In this document: positions 33,087 to 44,174 of the stretch, piece after piece
Numbering within the stretch: position 1 is the first letter of the stretch
Layout of the letters: every line of letters begins with the position of its first letter
Source: Schistocerca nitens
Lineage: Eukaryota; Arthropoda; Insecta; Orthoptera; Acrididae
Assembly: GCF_023898315.1 (NCBI RefSeq)
Contig: NC_064616.1
Span: forward strand, 529,623,102 to 529,687,101
Direction: 5' to 3'
DNA length: 64,000 nucleotides
Position numbers and translations under genes: made by a program
The notes under the pieces: generated by a model
Database searches by the model: none
What the model was told of the DNA's origin: nothing
Seen by the model: only the letters and a program-made list of their open reading frames with translations

Positions 33087-34924
33087 GTAAATTAACACCA
33101 CCAGAAGCCACCCACAAGGAGGAGTTCCGTCCCCTTTGCTGTGGAACCTAGTGGTGAACGAACTCATTGAAGAACTAAATTCCAAACAATGCTTTTGCCA
33201 AGGATACGCAGATTACCTTGTCATAGTAATACTCAGCAAATTTACCGACACAGTTAGATATATGGCACAAGAAGGATTGGATATTGTGCAAGACTGGTGC
33301 ATTAAGCAGGATATGAGGGTTAATCCTTAGAAGACTGTTGTGGTGCCATTCACGAAGAGGCGTATCCAACACTCAAGTTGGAATCTAAAGCTCTTTGATG
33401 AAACTCTACCTGTGAAGGGGATAGTGGAATATCCAGGGGTAACCTTAGGTGAGAAACTAACATGGACCCCTCGTATTAAGAGCATCTGCTCAGAGGCGAA
33501 AAGTGCTCTAGTGAGTACCAGAAGGGCTTGTGGTAAAAACTGGAACCTAAGCCCCAGAGGTATCCACTGGATATACATCACAGTGGTTTGACCTAGGGTT
33601 TTCTATGGGGCTGTAGTGTAGTGGAAGAAGGTAAAACAGTAGGTTGCAGCTAAGGAGCTTGCTAAGATGCACAGACTGGCCAGCTTAGCTATAAAATGTG
33701 GAATTAGCAGCACACCAACCGCTGGGATGGAAGCCATGCTGTACATGCCTCCACTACACTTTTGGGTCAAGATGGAGGCAGCAGCTATGGCATACAGACT
33801 TAAAACTGGTAAAAACTGGATCTCATCGGGATATCCAGAATCACACACTAAGAACGTGAGCGAGTAAATATAGGAATGGCAGGGGAAATTCCGGCCGATT
33901 ATATATTAACTCCCAACTGCTTCAACAAGCCTTCCAATATAATAATTGGAAGCAGGGAGCAGTGGGAAAAACAGTTCGACACCGTGTGGGGGACATTGTT
34001 TGGTTCACCGATGGTTCGAAATCAGACCAAGGCGTTGGGTCAGGGGTGTACGGGGTTCAGCCAAGACTGGAGGGCATAATCTCTCTAGGAAAACTGACCT
34101 CAGTATTCCAAGCAGAAATTACTGCAATCAGGGCATGTGCGGAGGAGAATATGCGTAGGTGCTACAAGGACCGTAGCATCTACATCTTTTCAGACAGCCA
34201 GGAAGCCCTGAAATTACTGGCAGCTCCTGCAATGAGATCTAAGATTGTAGCAGAATGCCACAGGGCTCTGGTGGAGCTAGGGGGAAGCAATAGGGTAAAC
34301 CTAGTGTGGGTCCCTGGCCACTCAAGGATGTGTGGCAGTGTACAAGCCAACAGATTGGCCACGATCCATTTATTGGATCGGAACCTGTCCTGACAATCAC
34401 CAAGGCTATGATCAAACGAGAACTACAGAACTGGCTTAGGAAACAGCACGTAGAATATTGGACCAAGGTCCATAAACTAAAACATGGTAAGGTAATGATG
34501 CCCAAGCCATGTTGTAAAAGAAGCTCTGTAATCCTGGGATTGAAAAGGAAAGAGATCAAACTCATGACTGGACTGATGACCGACCATGGGAATTTCAAAA
34601 AACACGTACACGCAATGAATATAACGGAAGAAGACCCTAAATGTAGGATCTCTGATGAGGGTGAAGAAACTGCATTACATCTAATCTTCCAATGCAAGGC
34701 CCTGGAGAGAAAAAAGATACAGAATCATCGGGTAACTAGACCTGAAGAAATTGTAACTAACAAAAAACTGGTAAAGGGAGTCCTTGCACTATTTAAGGAC
34801 ATTGGTTGGCTTTACTAGATATACAGGGAGCGATACCGCACAATAAACTCAGTGTCGGTGCGGGCAGTGGCGGGTTGGACCTAAGCTGTTTTAGCTTCCC
34901 TGTCTAAATCAAATCAAGTCAAAA
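33087..34924 (+). mobile_element. I-like LINE 3' half with RNase H
   Basis: It starts mid-RT and ends after a short 3' UTR at TAAATCAAATCAAGTC. An 8-bp AGTCAAAA at 33079-33086 and 34917-34924 could be the target duplication of this 5'-truncated insertion. The RNase H downstream of RT places it among I/LOA/R1-type LINEs, not RTE or CR1. Confidence 0.75.
33100..34820 (+). pseudogene. LINE ORF2 remnant: RT thumb, RNase H, C-terminal region
   Basis: RT motif HPQGGVPSPLLWNLVVNELI is at 33109-33170. The next RT block reads QGYADYLVIV, where the catalytic FADD-like box is Y-A-D-Y, so its second Asp is lost. Then come VVVPFTKRR and VEYPGVTLGEKLTW. RNase H follows in a shifted frame: FTDGSKSDQGVGSGV, the AEITAIRAC helix with its Glu, FSDSQEALKLL, and the VNLVWVPGHSRMCGSVQANRLA end, at about 34000-34350. 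The last frame, 34306-34818, contains the C-terminal C-x(n)-HLIFQC motif (about 34640-34695) typical of these LINEs. Stops at 33328, 33590 and elsewhere, plus frameshifts, disable it. RNase H would remove the RNA strand during insertion. Confidence 0.8.
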
Positions 34925-35775
34925 TAATGCATTCAGCGCTGTAATTAGTGCTCAGAAGTACACGTAACATACAAGATGACGTAACAGAAGAAGAAAAAAG
35001 AATGAAATATAAGCTAAGGTAAACATAGTTCTGCAATTGTATTAACTGTTGTTAAAATATTAGACCACTAAGTAAGCAGGGTCTGTGGGTGACATTCACT
35101 GTACTGTATGATCGGCAAAGTAAGTATATATCGTAATTTAGTGAAAGAAAAGTATTTTAACTGTCACTGTTTGTAATTACATAATTATAGAACGCAATCT
35201 GCACTGCCAGTTAATCACTCTTGTTGTGTCAGTTGCGTGAGGTAACGTTGTGATGTGCGACTTACTATGCGTTGGCTTTTCCGTAGCGCCGACTCAGTTG
35301 ACGCCGTGCCGCTATCAGCACTGCACCCTCTCTGCAAAGCGTGGTAATGTTTGCAGCGTCGTTCCTAGTCGCCGCTCACGTCGCATACGGTGACGGCTGC
35401 CAAAAAGTTTTCACTTTCGCCCATAGGTGCCACTAGCATCGTCTACCAGAATGGCTACCAAATAAGTGTTGACTTTTACATATACGTGCCGCTAGTGTCG
35501 TTATAACCACACCACTATGGAGTACGTTCACTTCGTAGCACCAGTTGTTTGCACTGTCACGAATCGGACGTGTGTATTCGGTGTGTCACAATTTCTTTGG
35601 TATATACATCCTACAGCTCACGTGACGTTACTCAACAATCCAAATTAACAGTCACTGTTTATACACAAATAGCTCACCCTCCTAATTAATTATGCGGCAC
35701 TTGTTATCCGAAAATTGCAGGTTCTGTGACACGTCGCCATGTAACACGCCTGGGGTTGCAAATGGTGGGGTTCCC
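34925..35775. other. No gene recognised
   Basis: AT-rich then mixed sequence. It becomes contiguous with 37420 onward once the Mutator-like element is removed. Confidence 0.4.
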
Positions 35776-36175
35776 TTAAGGGGCTCCGCAAAGGCTCAAA
35801 ATCATGAAAAGTTCAATTTTTACTTTTTTGCGTTTTCTGAATCTGCAAACTATTACCTTTTAATAGATATACAATTTATTCAATTCCGAAGACTACAACT
35901 ATTTTTAAATTTTTTTTTGAAATGTGTTCTACATGGGCGTGACCCACTGTGGCGCTGTTAAACTGCTGTCAAATGGTGTTATTATTAAAGTCCGTGTTCA
36001 TCAGGTACATTTTAGTGATGTGAGATAAAGTATGTGTTGTGGCTAACCTGTGATGGTTCAATATATATCGCTGGTGTGATTGTCGATTGTTTCATGTTTA
36101 TTTACTCTGTCGTTATCTCGAAAATATTCGTAATTAATTCTGTTTCTTGAGTCTCTGTTTTGTTGAAGTATAATA

Positions 36176-37012
36176 ATGAGTAAAAGTAAAGTTATTAGAA
36201 ATCCTCTGAAGGCTTTTAAGAAAAGGAGAAATGTTGGAAAGCCAAAGGTATGTGTTATTACTGTAAACAATAAAGACGATGAAAATCCCCAACATAGCTT
36301 GTGTCCGAAAGAAGAAGACAGTTGGTGTAAATATAACAAAGGATTGCTAACTGGTGAAGTGTGCACTCATAAGCATAGTCTGCCTCATGCAATAATGGAG
36401 GTGATAAAACCTATTTTCAGAGACTTAGCAGCACCTGAACTGTTGAAAAAGTGTATTCGCGGAAAAACTCAAAACCCCAATGAAAGTGTAAATAGTGTTA
36501 TATGGTCGAGAATCCCCAAGACTGTATTTGGCTCTGAGCACTATGCGACTTAACTTCTGAGGTCATCAGTCGCCTAGAACTTAGAACTAATTAAACGTAA
36601 CTAACCTAAGGACATCACACACATCCATGCCCGAGGCAGGATTCGAACCTGCGACCGTAGCGGTCACGCGGTTCCAGACTGAAGCGCCTTTAACCGCACG
36701 GCCACACCGGCCGGCTAGACTGTATTTGTTGGAATAGAAACACTTCACTTTGGTGTGTATGATGCTGTTGCGACTTTCAATGATGGCAACATTGTAAGGT
36801 GCAAGGTATTTAGAAATATGGGAATGAAGATAGGTTCTAACATGGTACGAGCGATGCTTGCTTTAGACAAGGAACGCCTTCGGGCTGCAGACAGGGCTGT
36901 AAAGAGTCTAGAAATACAAGCAAGAGTAAACAGGAGGAGGAACAAGAGGAAGCTGGAGGAGGAGTTTGCAGAGGATGAAGATAATCCATCCTATGGACCT
37001 GGAATGCACTAA
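36176..37012 (+). pseudogene. Mutator-like transposase, deleted version, split by a SINE
   Basis: The frame starts at ATG 36176 with a basic leader (NPLKAFKKRRNVGKPKV). It then moves abruptly into what I recognise as a transposase C-terminus: CPKEEDSWCKYNKG, LPHAIMEVIKPIFRDLA, a LLKKC-GKTQNPNESVNS-IWSR block, and after the SINE TVFVGIETLHFGVYDAVATF and ARVNRRRNKRKLEEEF, ending at TAA 37010-37012. The SINE (36531-36716 with its 12-bp duplication) interrupts the gene between Lys-Thr-Val and the following segment. Without it the frame is open across the site. The missing central catalytic domain suggests an internally deleted, non-autonomous derivative. The resulting short protein (about 210 residues) may have been translatable before the SINE arrived. 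Confidence 0.7.
36531..36716 (-). mobile_element. SINE family 1 copy in the Mutator-like gene
   Basis: Minus-strand head GCCGGCCGGTGTGGCCGTGC, box B AGGTTCGAATCC. Perfect 12-bp duplication AGACTGTATTTG at 36519-36530 and 36717-36728. Confidence 0.95.
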
Positions 37013-37419
37013 AAAGTTAATCCAATCTTTCTCGCTCGATTCCCAAAACTTTTATTTTCTCATACTAATTACATGTATTCTAAGGATCTTCCAAACATAT
37101 TTGTTTCAAACTTTCAGTAAATGTTACACAGTACCTTCTGCATAATTTAACACAGCCTTTTTCCAAAAAACTGTATATTTTTGAATATATAAATAAAAAA
37201 TTGCAAAAAAATGTTGTGAATTTTCATTACAATTAAAAAAAAGCATCTTTAATAACTGAACTAAAATTTTGTGAAATCCCTGTGTTAAGTTGTAGCCAAT
37301 ATTCCAATAAATAATCTGTAAAAAGTTCAACTTCCTATCTCAAATACTTTGTGAGGAAAGATGTAATTTATAAGTATTATTTTAACATTGCAAGTATAGG
37401 GCGTTCCGGAGCCCCTTAA

Positions 37420-37907
37420 ACTGGTTTCGCTTCGACCATGCGCAATGTCCACTACACATACATAAAACTCCCGCGGCGGTCGTATTGCTCCACACTGCTG
37501 CTGGCTTGCCTGAAATTATATACCTGAATATGTAAGCGGATTTAGGGGAACCACTCAACATTAAACACAACACTGTCCTACGTCTGGTATGAACAACTAT
37601 ATTCTGAGACGATAAGAAAATCGCAAGTTGCACTGTTTACACTCTAAGTCGTAAGTGTTGATGCCAGTTAACATTCTTGATGATTATCTGTCCACAATAT
37701 CACTTTGACGAGCGTCTACGTAACCGACACGACATGGGTGGTTGTTGATGATGCGAAAGTCGAATGATCGAACGAAAGTTCTTACACTCGTCTCGCATAC
37801 ACAGGTATCTCGTACCAGTCCTCCTTGACACTGGTAATAACATAACACTATTCATAAAGTTAAACTGCAGTTCTTAGTTCTCACTTGTACGAGCGTGCGC
37901 GTGACCG
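37420..37907. other. No gene recognised
   Basis: A phrase around 37745 (GTTGTTGATGATG and following) resembles 38150 onward, so part of this flank may be duplicated. Confidence 0.35.
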
Positions 37908-37921
37908 CCGCGGCGCGGCAG

Positions 37922-38133
37922 CATTCGGGAGGACGACGGTTCAATCCCGTCTCCAGCCATCCTGATTTAGGTTTTCCGTGATTTCCCTAAATCGTTTCAG
38001 GCAAATGCCGGGATGGTTCCTTTGAAAGGGCACGGCCGATTTCCTTCCCCATCCTTCCCTAACCCGAGCTTTCGCTCCGTCTCTAATGACCTCGTTGTCG
38101 ACGGGACGTTAAACAACACTAACCTAACCTAAC
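37922..38133 (+). mobile_element. SINE family 2 copy, 5' truncated
   Basis: It starts just before box B (GGTTCAATCCCGTC) and lacks box A. It ends in CTAACCTAACCTAACC. A 14-bp duplication CCGCGGCGCGGCAG lies at 37908-37921 and 38134-38147. Confidence 0.93.
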
Positions 38134-38147
38134 CCGCGGCGCGGCAG

Positions 38148-38634
38148 ATTGTTGATGAGGTGGAACGCGATGGCCGAACGCGCGTTCTCACGCTCGCTGC
38201 AAGACACTAGCACTTTATTGTACTCCTTTATAGTGACTATTTTCTCTGATTCACATCAGTTCATTCTGGGAGGCCGAACACGAAGCGCATTATTGATGGT
38301 GTACGATACAACACGCAACGGACGGATACTCAGACACGTTATCGGCGGCACTGCTCATATTTAATTATCTCTTTACTCGCTTTTCTCTGAATCCACTTCC
38401 ATATCTCATTACGTCACTGTAATAGAACTTATAGTAACACTTGAACTTCGATAGTAATTTCTTTCACATGTAGAGATCCCCACGGCACAACATTACAGTG
38501 CCGTGGCAATACGCTCACACTACTTTTCCTAATAACCCATAACATTTAACCCGGACGGTGAATGCAATCATTGACAATCACATACTCTCAGCACTCGAAC
38601 ATGTAGCTGTGACTGACACTGTTTGCTGAAAATT
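38148..38634. other. No gene recognised
   Basis: Unique-looking sequence without supported frames. Confidence 0.35.
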
Positions 38635-38839
38635 GCCGGCCGGAGTGGCTGAGTGGTTCTATGCGCTACAGTATGGAACAGCGCGTTCGCTACGGTCGCA
38701 GGTTCGAATCCTGCCTCGGGCATGGATGTGTGTGATGTCGTTAGGTTTAAGTAGTTCTCAGTTATAGGGGACTGATGACCTCAGAAGTTGAGTCCCATAG
38801 TGCTCAGATACGTTTTTTTTTTTTTTTTTTTTTTTTTTC
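38635..38839 (+). mobile_element. SINE family 1 copy ending in poly(T)
   Basis: Head GCCGGCCGGAGTGGCTGAGT, box B AGGTTCGAATCC, body to CCCATAGTGCTCAGATACG, then about 26 T. The usual CCATTTGAACCATTT end is missing, replaced or mutated into the T-run. The left part of the body has a small deletion after TTAGG. Confidence 0.85.
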
Positions 38840-38954
38840 TGATCGTTGCTTACCTCATAAAGCTTAACATGGAACGCGTGTGCAATGTAGTCCTGAATAA
38901 AAGTTCAAGATCAAGCTCGTTACACGATATTCGTAACTCACTTGAGTTTACAGA

Positions 38955-39013
38955 TGCTAGGGAAGGAAATCGGCCGTGCCGTTTCAAAGGAACCATCCCG
39001 GCATTTGCCTGAA
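38955..39013 (-). repeat. SINE family 2 fragment
   Basis: Holds AGGGAAGGAAATCGGCCGTG and CCCGGCATTTGCCTGAAACG, as in 13425-13485. Only the central part of the SINE is present. Confidence 0.8.
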
Positions 39014-39283
39014 ACGGATTTATATCACCAATTGTTCCGAATGCAACAGATGAACAAAGACACCACATTCTGAAGATGAACTTTTAAAGAGACGCTCGTA
39101 AAAAAGCATGCGAAAACTTGCTATTTTACAAAAGTCCCAATGTTTGCTGGGCAAATACCCTCATATGAAGGGCTTATTTCAATAGTGTACAAATCCATTT
39201 TTCTTCATTCTGAGATACAGAGTCCTAAAATTAAATGTACGCTGAAAAATGTGGAGTTGAGATACTAGAAATATTCAATTATA

Positions 39284-39585
39284 CAGGGTGGTCCATTGAT
39301 GGTGACAGGGCCAAATATCTCACCAAATAAGCAACAAAAGAAAAAAAACTACAAACAACGAAACTCGTCTAGCTTGAAGGGGAAACCGGATGGCGCTATG
39401 ATTGGCCCGCTAGATGGCGCTGCCATAGGTCAAACGGATATCAACTGCGTTTTTTAAAATAGTAACCCCCATTTTTATTATTTATTCGTGTAATACGTTA
39501 AGAAATATTAAAGTTTTAGTTGGACCTCTTTTTTCGCTTTGTGATAGATGGTGCTGTAATAGTCACAAACATGTAACTACGTAGT
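39284..39585 (+). repeat. Left inner terminal inverted repeat
   Basis: Matches the reverse complement of 44175-44477 with scattered differences, for example GGTCCATTGATGGTGACAGG against GGTCCACTGATGGTGACAGG. Confidence 0.85.
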
Positions 39586-39950
39586 ATTACGTAACATTCC
39601 GCCAGTGCGGACGGTATTTTCTTCGTGATACATTACCCGTCCCCCCCATGAACCATGGACCTTGCCGTTGGTGGGGAGGCTTGCGTGCCTCAGCGATACA
39701 GATGGCCGTACCGTAGGTGCAACCACAACGGAGGGGTATCTGTTGAGAGGCCAGACAAACGTGTGGTTCCTGAAGAGGGGCAGCAGCCTTTTCAGTAGTT
39801 GCAGGGGCAACAGTCTGGATGATTGATTGATCTGGCCTTGTAACATTAACCAAAACGGCCTTGCTGTGCTGCTACTGCGAACGGCTGAAAGCAAGGGCAA
39901 ACTACAGCCGTAATTTTTCCCGAGGAAATGCAGCTTTACTGTATGATTAA

Positions 39951-41753
39951 ATGATGATGGCGTCCTCTTGGGTAAAATATTCCGGAGGTAAAATAGTCCC
40001 CCATTCGGATCTCCGGGCGGGGACTACTCAAGAGGACGTCGTTATCAGGAGAAAGAAAACTGGCGTTCTACGGATCGGAGCGTGGAATGTCAGATCCCTT
40101 AATCGGGCAGGTAGGTTAGAAAATTTAAAAAGGGAAATGGATAGGTTAAAGTTAGATATAGTGGGAATTAGTGAAGTTCGGTGGCAGGAGGAACAAGACT
40201 TTTGGTCAGGTGATTACAGGGTTATAAATACAAAATCAAATAGGGGTAATGCAGGAGTAGGTTTAATAATGAATAAAAAAATAGGAGTGCGGGTTAGCTA
40301 CTACAAACAGCATAGTGAACGCATTATTGTGGCCAAGATAGACACAAAGCCCATGCCTACTACAGTAGTACAAGTTTATATGCCAACTAGCTCTGCAGAT
40401 CATGAAGAAATAGATGAAATGTATGACGAGATAAAAGAAATTATTCAGGTAGTGAAGGGAGACGAAAATTTAATAGTCATGGGTGACTGGAATTCGTCAG
40501 TAGGAAAAGGGAGTGAAGGAAACATAGTAGGTGAATATGGATTGGGGGGAAGAAATGAAAGAGGAAGCCGCCTTGTAGAATTTTGCACAGAGCATGACTT
40601 AATCATAGCTAACACTTGGTTCAAGAATCATAAAAGAAGGTTGTATACCAGGAAGAATCCTGGAGATACTAAAAGGTATCAGATAGATTATATAATGGTA
40701 AGACAGAGATTTAGGAACCAGGTTTTAAATTGTAAGACATTTCCAGGGGCAGATGTGGATTCTGACCACAATCTATTGGTTATGAACTGCAGATTGAAAC
40801 TGAAGAAACTGCAAAAAGGTGGGAATTTAAGGAGATGGGACCTGGATAAACTGAAAGAACCAGAGGTTGTAGAGAGTTTCAGGGAGAGCATAAGGGAACA
40901 ATTGACAGGAATGGGGGAGAAAAATACAGTAGAAAAAGAATGGGTAGCTCTGAGGGATGAAGTAGTGACGGCAGCAGACGATCAAGTAGGTAAAAAGACG
41001 AGGGCTAATAGAAATCCTTGGGTAACAGAAGAAATACTGAATTTAATTGATGAAAGGAGAAAATATTAAAATGCAGTAAATGAAGCAGGCAAAAAGGATT
41101 ACAAACGTCTCAAAAATGGGATCGACAGGAAGTGCAAAATGGCTAAGCAGGGATGGCTAGAGGACAAATGTAAGGATATAGAGGCTTGTCTCACTAGGGG
41201 TAAGATAGATACTGCCTACAGGAAAATTGAAGAGACCATTGGAGAGAGGAAAACCACTTGTATGAATATCAAGAAGTCAGATGGATACCCAGTTCTAAGC
41301 AAAGAAGGGAAGGCAGAAAGGTGGAAGGAGTATATAGAGGGTTTATACAAGGGCGATGTGCTTGAGGACAATATTATGGAAATGGAAGAGGATGTAGATG
41401 AAGACGAAATGGGAGATAAGATACTGCGTGAAGAGTTTGACAGAGCACTGAAAGACCTGAGTCGAAACAAGGCCCCGGGAGTAGACAACATTCCATTAGA
41501 ACTACTGATGGCCTTGGGAGAGCCAGTCATGACAAAACTCTACCATCTGGTGAGCAAGATGTATGAGACAGGCGAAATACCCTCAGACTTCAAGAAGAAT
41601 ATAATAATTCCAATCCCAAAGAAAGCAGGTGTTGACAGATGTGAAAATTACCGAACTAAGTCACAGCTGCAAAATACTAACGCGAATTCTTTACAGACGA
41701 ATGGAAAAACTGGTAGAAGCGGACCTCGGGGAAGATCAGTTGGGATTCCGTAG
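39951..41753 (+). pseudogene. RTE LINE B: endonuclease and start of RT
   Basis: The frame opens upstream of LRIGAWNVRSLNRAG (about 40071). It runs through GISEVRWQEE, GLIMNKK, VQVYMPTSSADHEE, ENLIVMGDWNSSVG, DLIIANTWF, DYIMVRQRFRNQ and the catalytic DSDHNLLVMNC (about 40760-40790). This is a complete APE-type endonuclease fold with N, E, D and SDH residues in place. TAA at 41067-41069 interrupts ERRKY-stop-NAVNEA by a single-base change, in frame. The frame then covers the linker (KCKMAKQGWLEDKCKD) and RT fingers (APGVDNIPLELL, NIIIPIPKK, CENYRT) until a small deletion near 41655 shifts it, ending at 41753. Confidence 0.88.
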
Positions 41754-42903
41754 AAATGTTGGAACACGTGAGGCAATACTAACCTTACGACTTATCTTAG
41801 AAGCTAGATTAAGAAAAGGCAAACCTACGTTTCTAGCATTTGTAGACATAGAGAAAGCTTTTGACAATATTGGCTGTAATACTCTCTTTCAACTTCTGAA
41901 GGTGGCAGGGGTAAAATACAGGAAGCGAAAGGTTATTTACAATTTGTACAGAAATCAGATTGCAGTTATAAGAGTCGAGGGGCATGAAAGGGAAGCGGTG
42001 GTTGGGAAGGGAGTGAGACAGGGTTGTAGCCTCTCCCCGATGTTATTCAATCTGTATATTGAGCAAGCAGTGGGGGAAGCAAAAGAAAAATTCGGAGTAG
42101 GTATTAAAATTCATGGAGAAGAAGTAAAAACTTTGAGGTTCGCCGATGACATTGTAATTCTGTCAGAGACAGCAAAGGACTTGGAAGAGCAGTTGAACGG
42201 AACGGACAGTGTCTTGAAAGGAGGCTATAAGATGAACATCAACAAAAGCAAAACGGGGATAATGGAATGTAGTCAAATTAAATCGGGTGATGCTGAGGGA
42301 ATTAGATTAGGAAATGAGACACTTAAAGTAGTAAAGGAGTTTTGCTATTTAGGGAGTAAAATAACTGACGATGGTCGAAGTAGAGAGGATATAAAATGTA
42401 GACTGGCAATGGCAAGGAAATCGTTTCTGAAGAAGAGAAATTTGTTAACGTCGAGTATAGATTTAAGTGTCAGGAAGTCGTTTCTGAAAGTATTTGTATG
42501 GAGTGTAGCCATGTATGGAAGTGAAACATGGACGATAACTAGTTTGGACAAGAAGAGAATAGAAGCTTTCGAAATGTGGTGCTACAGAAGAATGCTGAAG
42601 ATTAGGTGGGTAGATCACGTAACTAATGAGGAGGTATTGAATAGGATTGGGGAGAAGAGAAGTTTGTGGCACAACTTGACTAGAAGAAGGGATCGGTTGG
42701 TAGGACATGTTTTGAGGCATCAAGGGATCACAAATTTAGCATTGGAGGGCAGTGTGGAGGGTAAAAATCGTAGAGGGAGACCAAGAGATGAATACACTAA
42801 GCACATTCAGAAGGATGTAGGTTGCAATAGGTACTGGGAGATGAAGAAGCTTGCACAGGATAGAGCAGCATGGAGAGCTGCATCAAACCAGTCTCAGGAC
42901 TGA
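41629..42903 (+). pseudogene. RTE LINE B: reverse transcriptase core and C-terminus
   Basis: After the frameshift the RT continues uninterrupted for about 400 codons: KILTRILYRRMEKL, the TFLAFVDIEKAFDNI catalytic-Asp block, GVRQGCSLSPMLFNLYIE, and RFADDIVILSE with the FADD box at 42139-42150. The thumb (INKSKTGIMECS, EFCYLGSKITDDGRS) follows. The C-terminal region RRMLKIRWVDHVTNEEVL and the basic tail GRPRDEYTKHIQKD precede a TGA at 42901-42903. All RT catalytic Asp residues are present. With only a stop and a small indel, this copy died recently. Confidence 0.9.
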
Positions 42904-42937
42904 AGACCACAACAACAACAACATTACCCGTGTTAAA

Positions 42938-44004
42938 ATGGTCCGTTTACTAATTGCGGAAAAGGTCGATATCGTGTTGATGTATGGCTATTGTGATCAA
43001 AATACCCAACGGGCGTGTGCTGTCTATGCTGCTTGGTATCCTGGACGACGTCATCCAAGTTTCCGGACCGTTCGCCGGATAGTTACGTTATTTAAAGAAA
43101 CAGGAAGTGTTCAGCCACATGTGAAACGTCAACCACGACCTGCAACAAATGATGATGCCCATGTAGGTGTTTTAGCTGCTGTCGCGGCTAATCTGCACAT
43201 CAGTAGCAGCAAACTGCACGAGAATCGGGAATCTCAAAAACGTCGGTGTTGAGAATGCTACATCAACATCAATTGCTCCCGTACCATATTTTTATGCAGC
43301 AGGAACTGCATGGCGACAACTTTGAACGTCGTGTACAGTTCTGCCACTGGGCACAAGAGAGATTACGGGACGATGACTTATTTTTTGCACGCGTTCTATT
43401 TAGCGACGAAGCTTCATTCACCAACAGCGGTAACGTAAACCGGCATAATATGCACTACTGGGAAAAGGAAAATCCACGACGTCTGCGACAAGTGGAACAT
43501 CAGCGACCTTGGCGGGTTAATGTATGGTGCGGCATTTTGGGTGGAAGGATAATTGGCCCCCATTTTATCGATGGCAATCTAAATGGTGCAATGTATGCTG
43601 ATTTCCTGCGTAATGTTCTAACGATATTTCTACAAGATGTTTCACTGCATGACAGAATGGAGATGTACTTCCAACACGATGGATGTGCGGCACCTAGCTC
43701 GCGTGCGGTTGAAGCGGTATTGAATAGCATATTTCATGACAGGTGGATTGGTGGTCGAAGCACCATACCATGATCCGCACGTTCACCGGATCTGACGTCC
43801 CCGGATTTCTTTCTGTGGGGAAAGTTGAAGCATATTTGCTATCGTGACCCACCGACAACGCCTGACAACATGCGTCAGCGCATTGTCAATGCATGTGCGA
43901 ACATTACGGAAGGCGAACTACTCGTTGTTGAGAGTAACGTCGTTATACATATTGCCAAATGCATTGAGGTTGACGGACATCATTTTGAGCATTTATTGCA
44001 TTAA
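42938..44004 (+). pseudogene. Tc1/mariner-type transposase (DUF4817-like HTH plus DDE), one frameshift and one stop
   Basis: The frame starts at ATG 42938, with EKVDIVLMYGYCDQN, AVYAAWYPGRRHPS and FKETGSVQPH. This is the N-terminal helix-turn-helix I know as DUF4817 in insect transposase-like proteins. A one-base frameshift near 43215-43225 moves to the frame containing RMLHQHQLLPYH and the DDE domain: VLFSDEASFT (first Asp), VWCGILGGRIIGP and YFQHDGCAAPSSRAV (second Asp). After TGA 43771-43773 (probably a Trp codon originally) the same frame resumes with SPDLTSPDFFLWGKLKH (third acidic residue) and ends HFEHLLH at 44002-44004. Counting the stop as a residue, about 41 residues lie between the second and third Asp, suggesting the DD41D group. 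The LINE sits 5' of the ATG, so it disrupts the promoter side, not the gene. Confidence 0.85.
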
Positions 44005-44174
44005 TGTGGTATTTACAGGTAATCACGCTGTAACAGCATGCGTTCTCAGAAATGATAAGTTCACAAAGGTACATGTATCACATTGGCACAACCGAAATAA
44101 AATGTTCAAACGTACCTACGTTCTGTATTTTAATTTTAAAAAACCTACCTGTTACCAACTGTTCGTCTAAAATT

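Larger units (their letters stand above)
35776..37419 (+). mobile_element. Internally deleted Mutator-like DNA transposon with TTAA sites
   Basis: The terminal inverted repeat GGGGCTCCG (35780-35788) and its complement CGGAGCCCC (37407-37415) are flanked by TTAA on both sides (35776-35779, 37416-37419). One central gene is present, split by a SINE. The superfamily is uncertain. The protein resembles what I recall as the Mutator-like transposase domain common in insects, while TTAA sites are more typical of piggyBac or Sola3. Confidence 0.7.
39641..42920 (+). mobile_element. RTE-type LINE copy B, nearly complete
   Basis: It is flanked by a perfect 11-bp duplication ACATTACCCGT (39630-39640 and 42921-42931). 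It begins CCCCCCCATGAACCATGGAC and ends in CAACAACAACA. At 3.28 kb it holds endonuclease and RT with two lesions: a stop at 41067-41069 and a frameshift near 41655. No separate ORF1 is evident; RTE elements commonly have one main ORF. Confidence 0.95.

Noticed and set aside
38117..38133. Interstitial telomere or chromosome healing site (CCTAA repeats)
   Set aside because: Only three units, located exactly at the tail of a SINE with its own 14-bp duplication.
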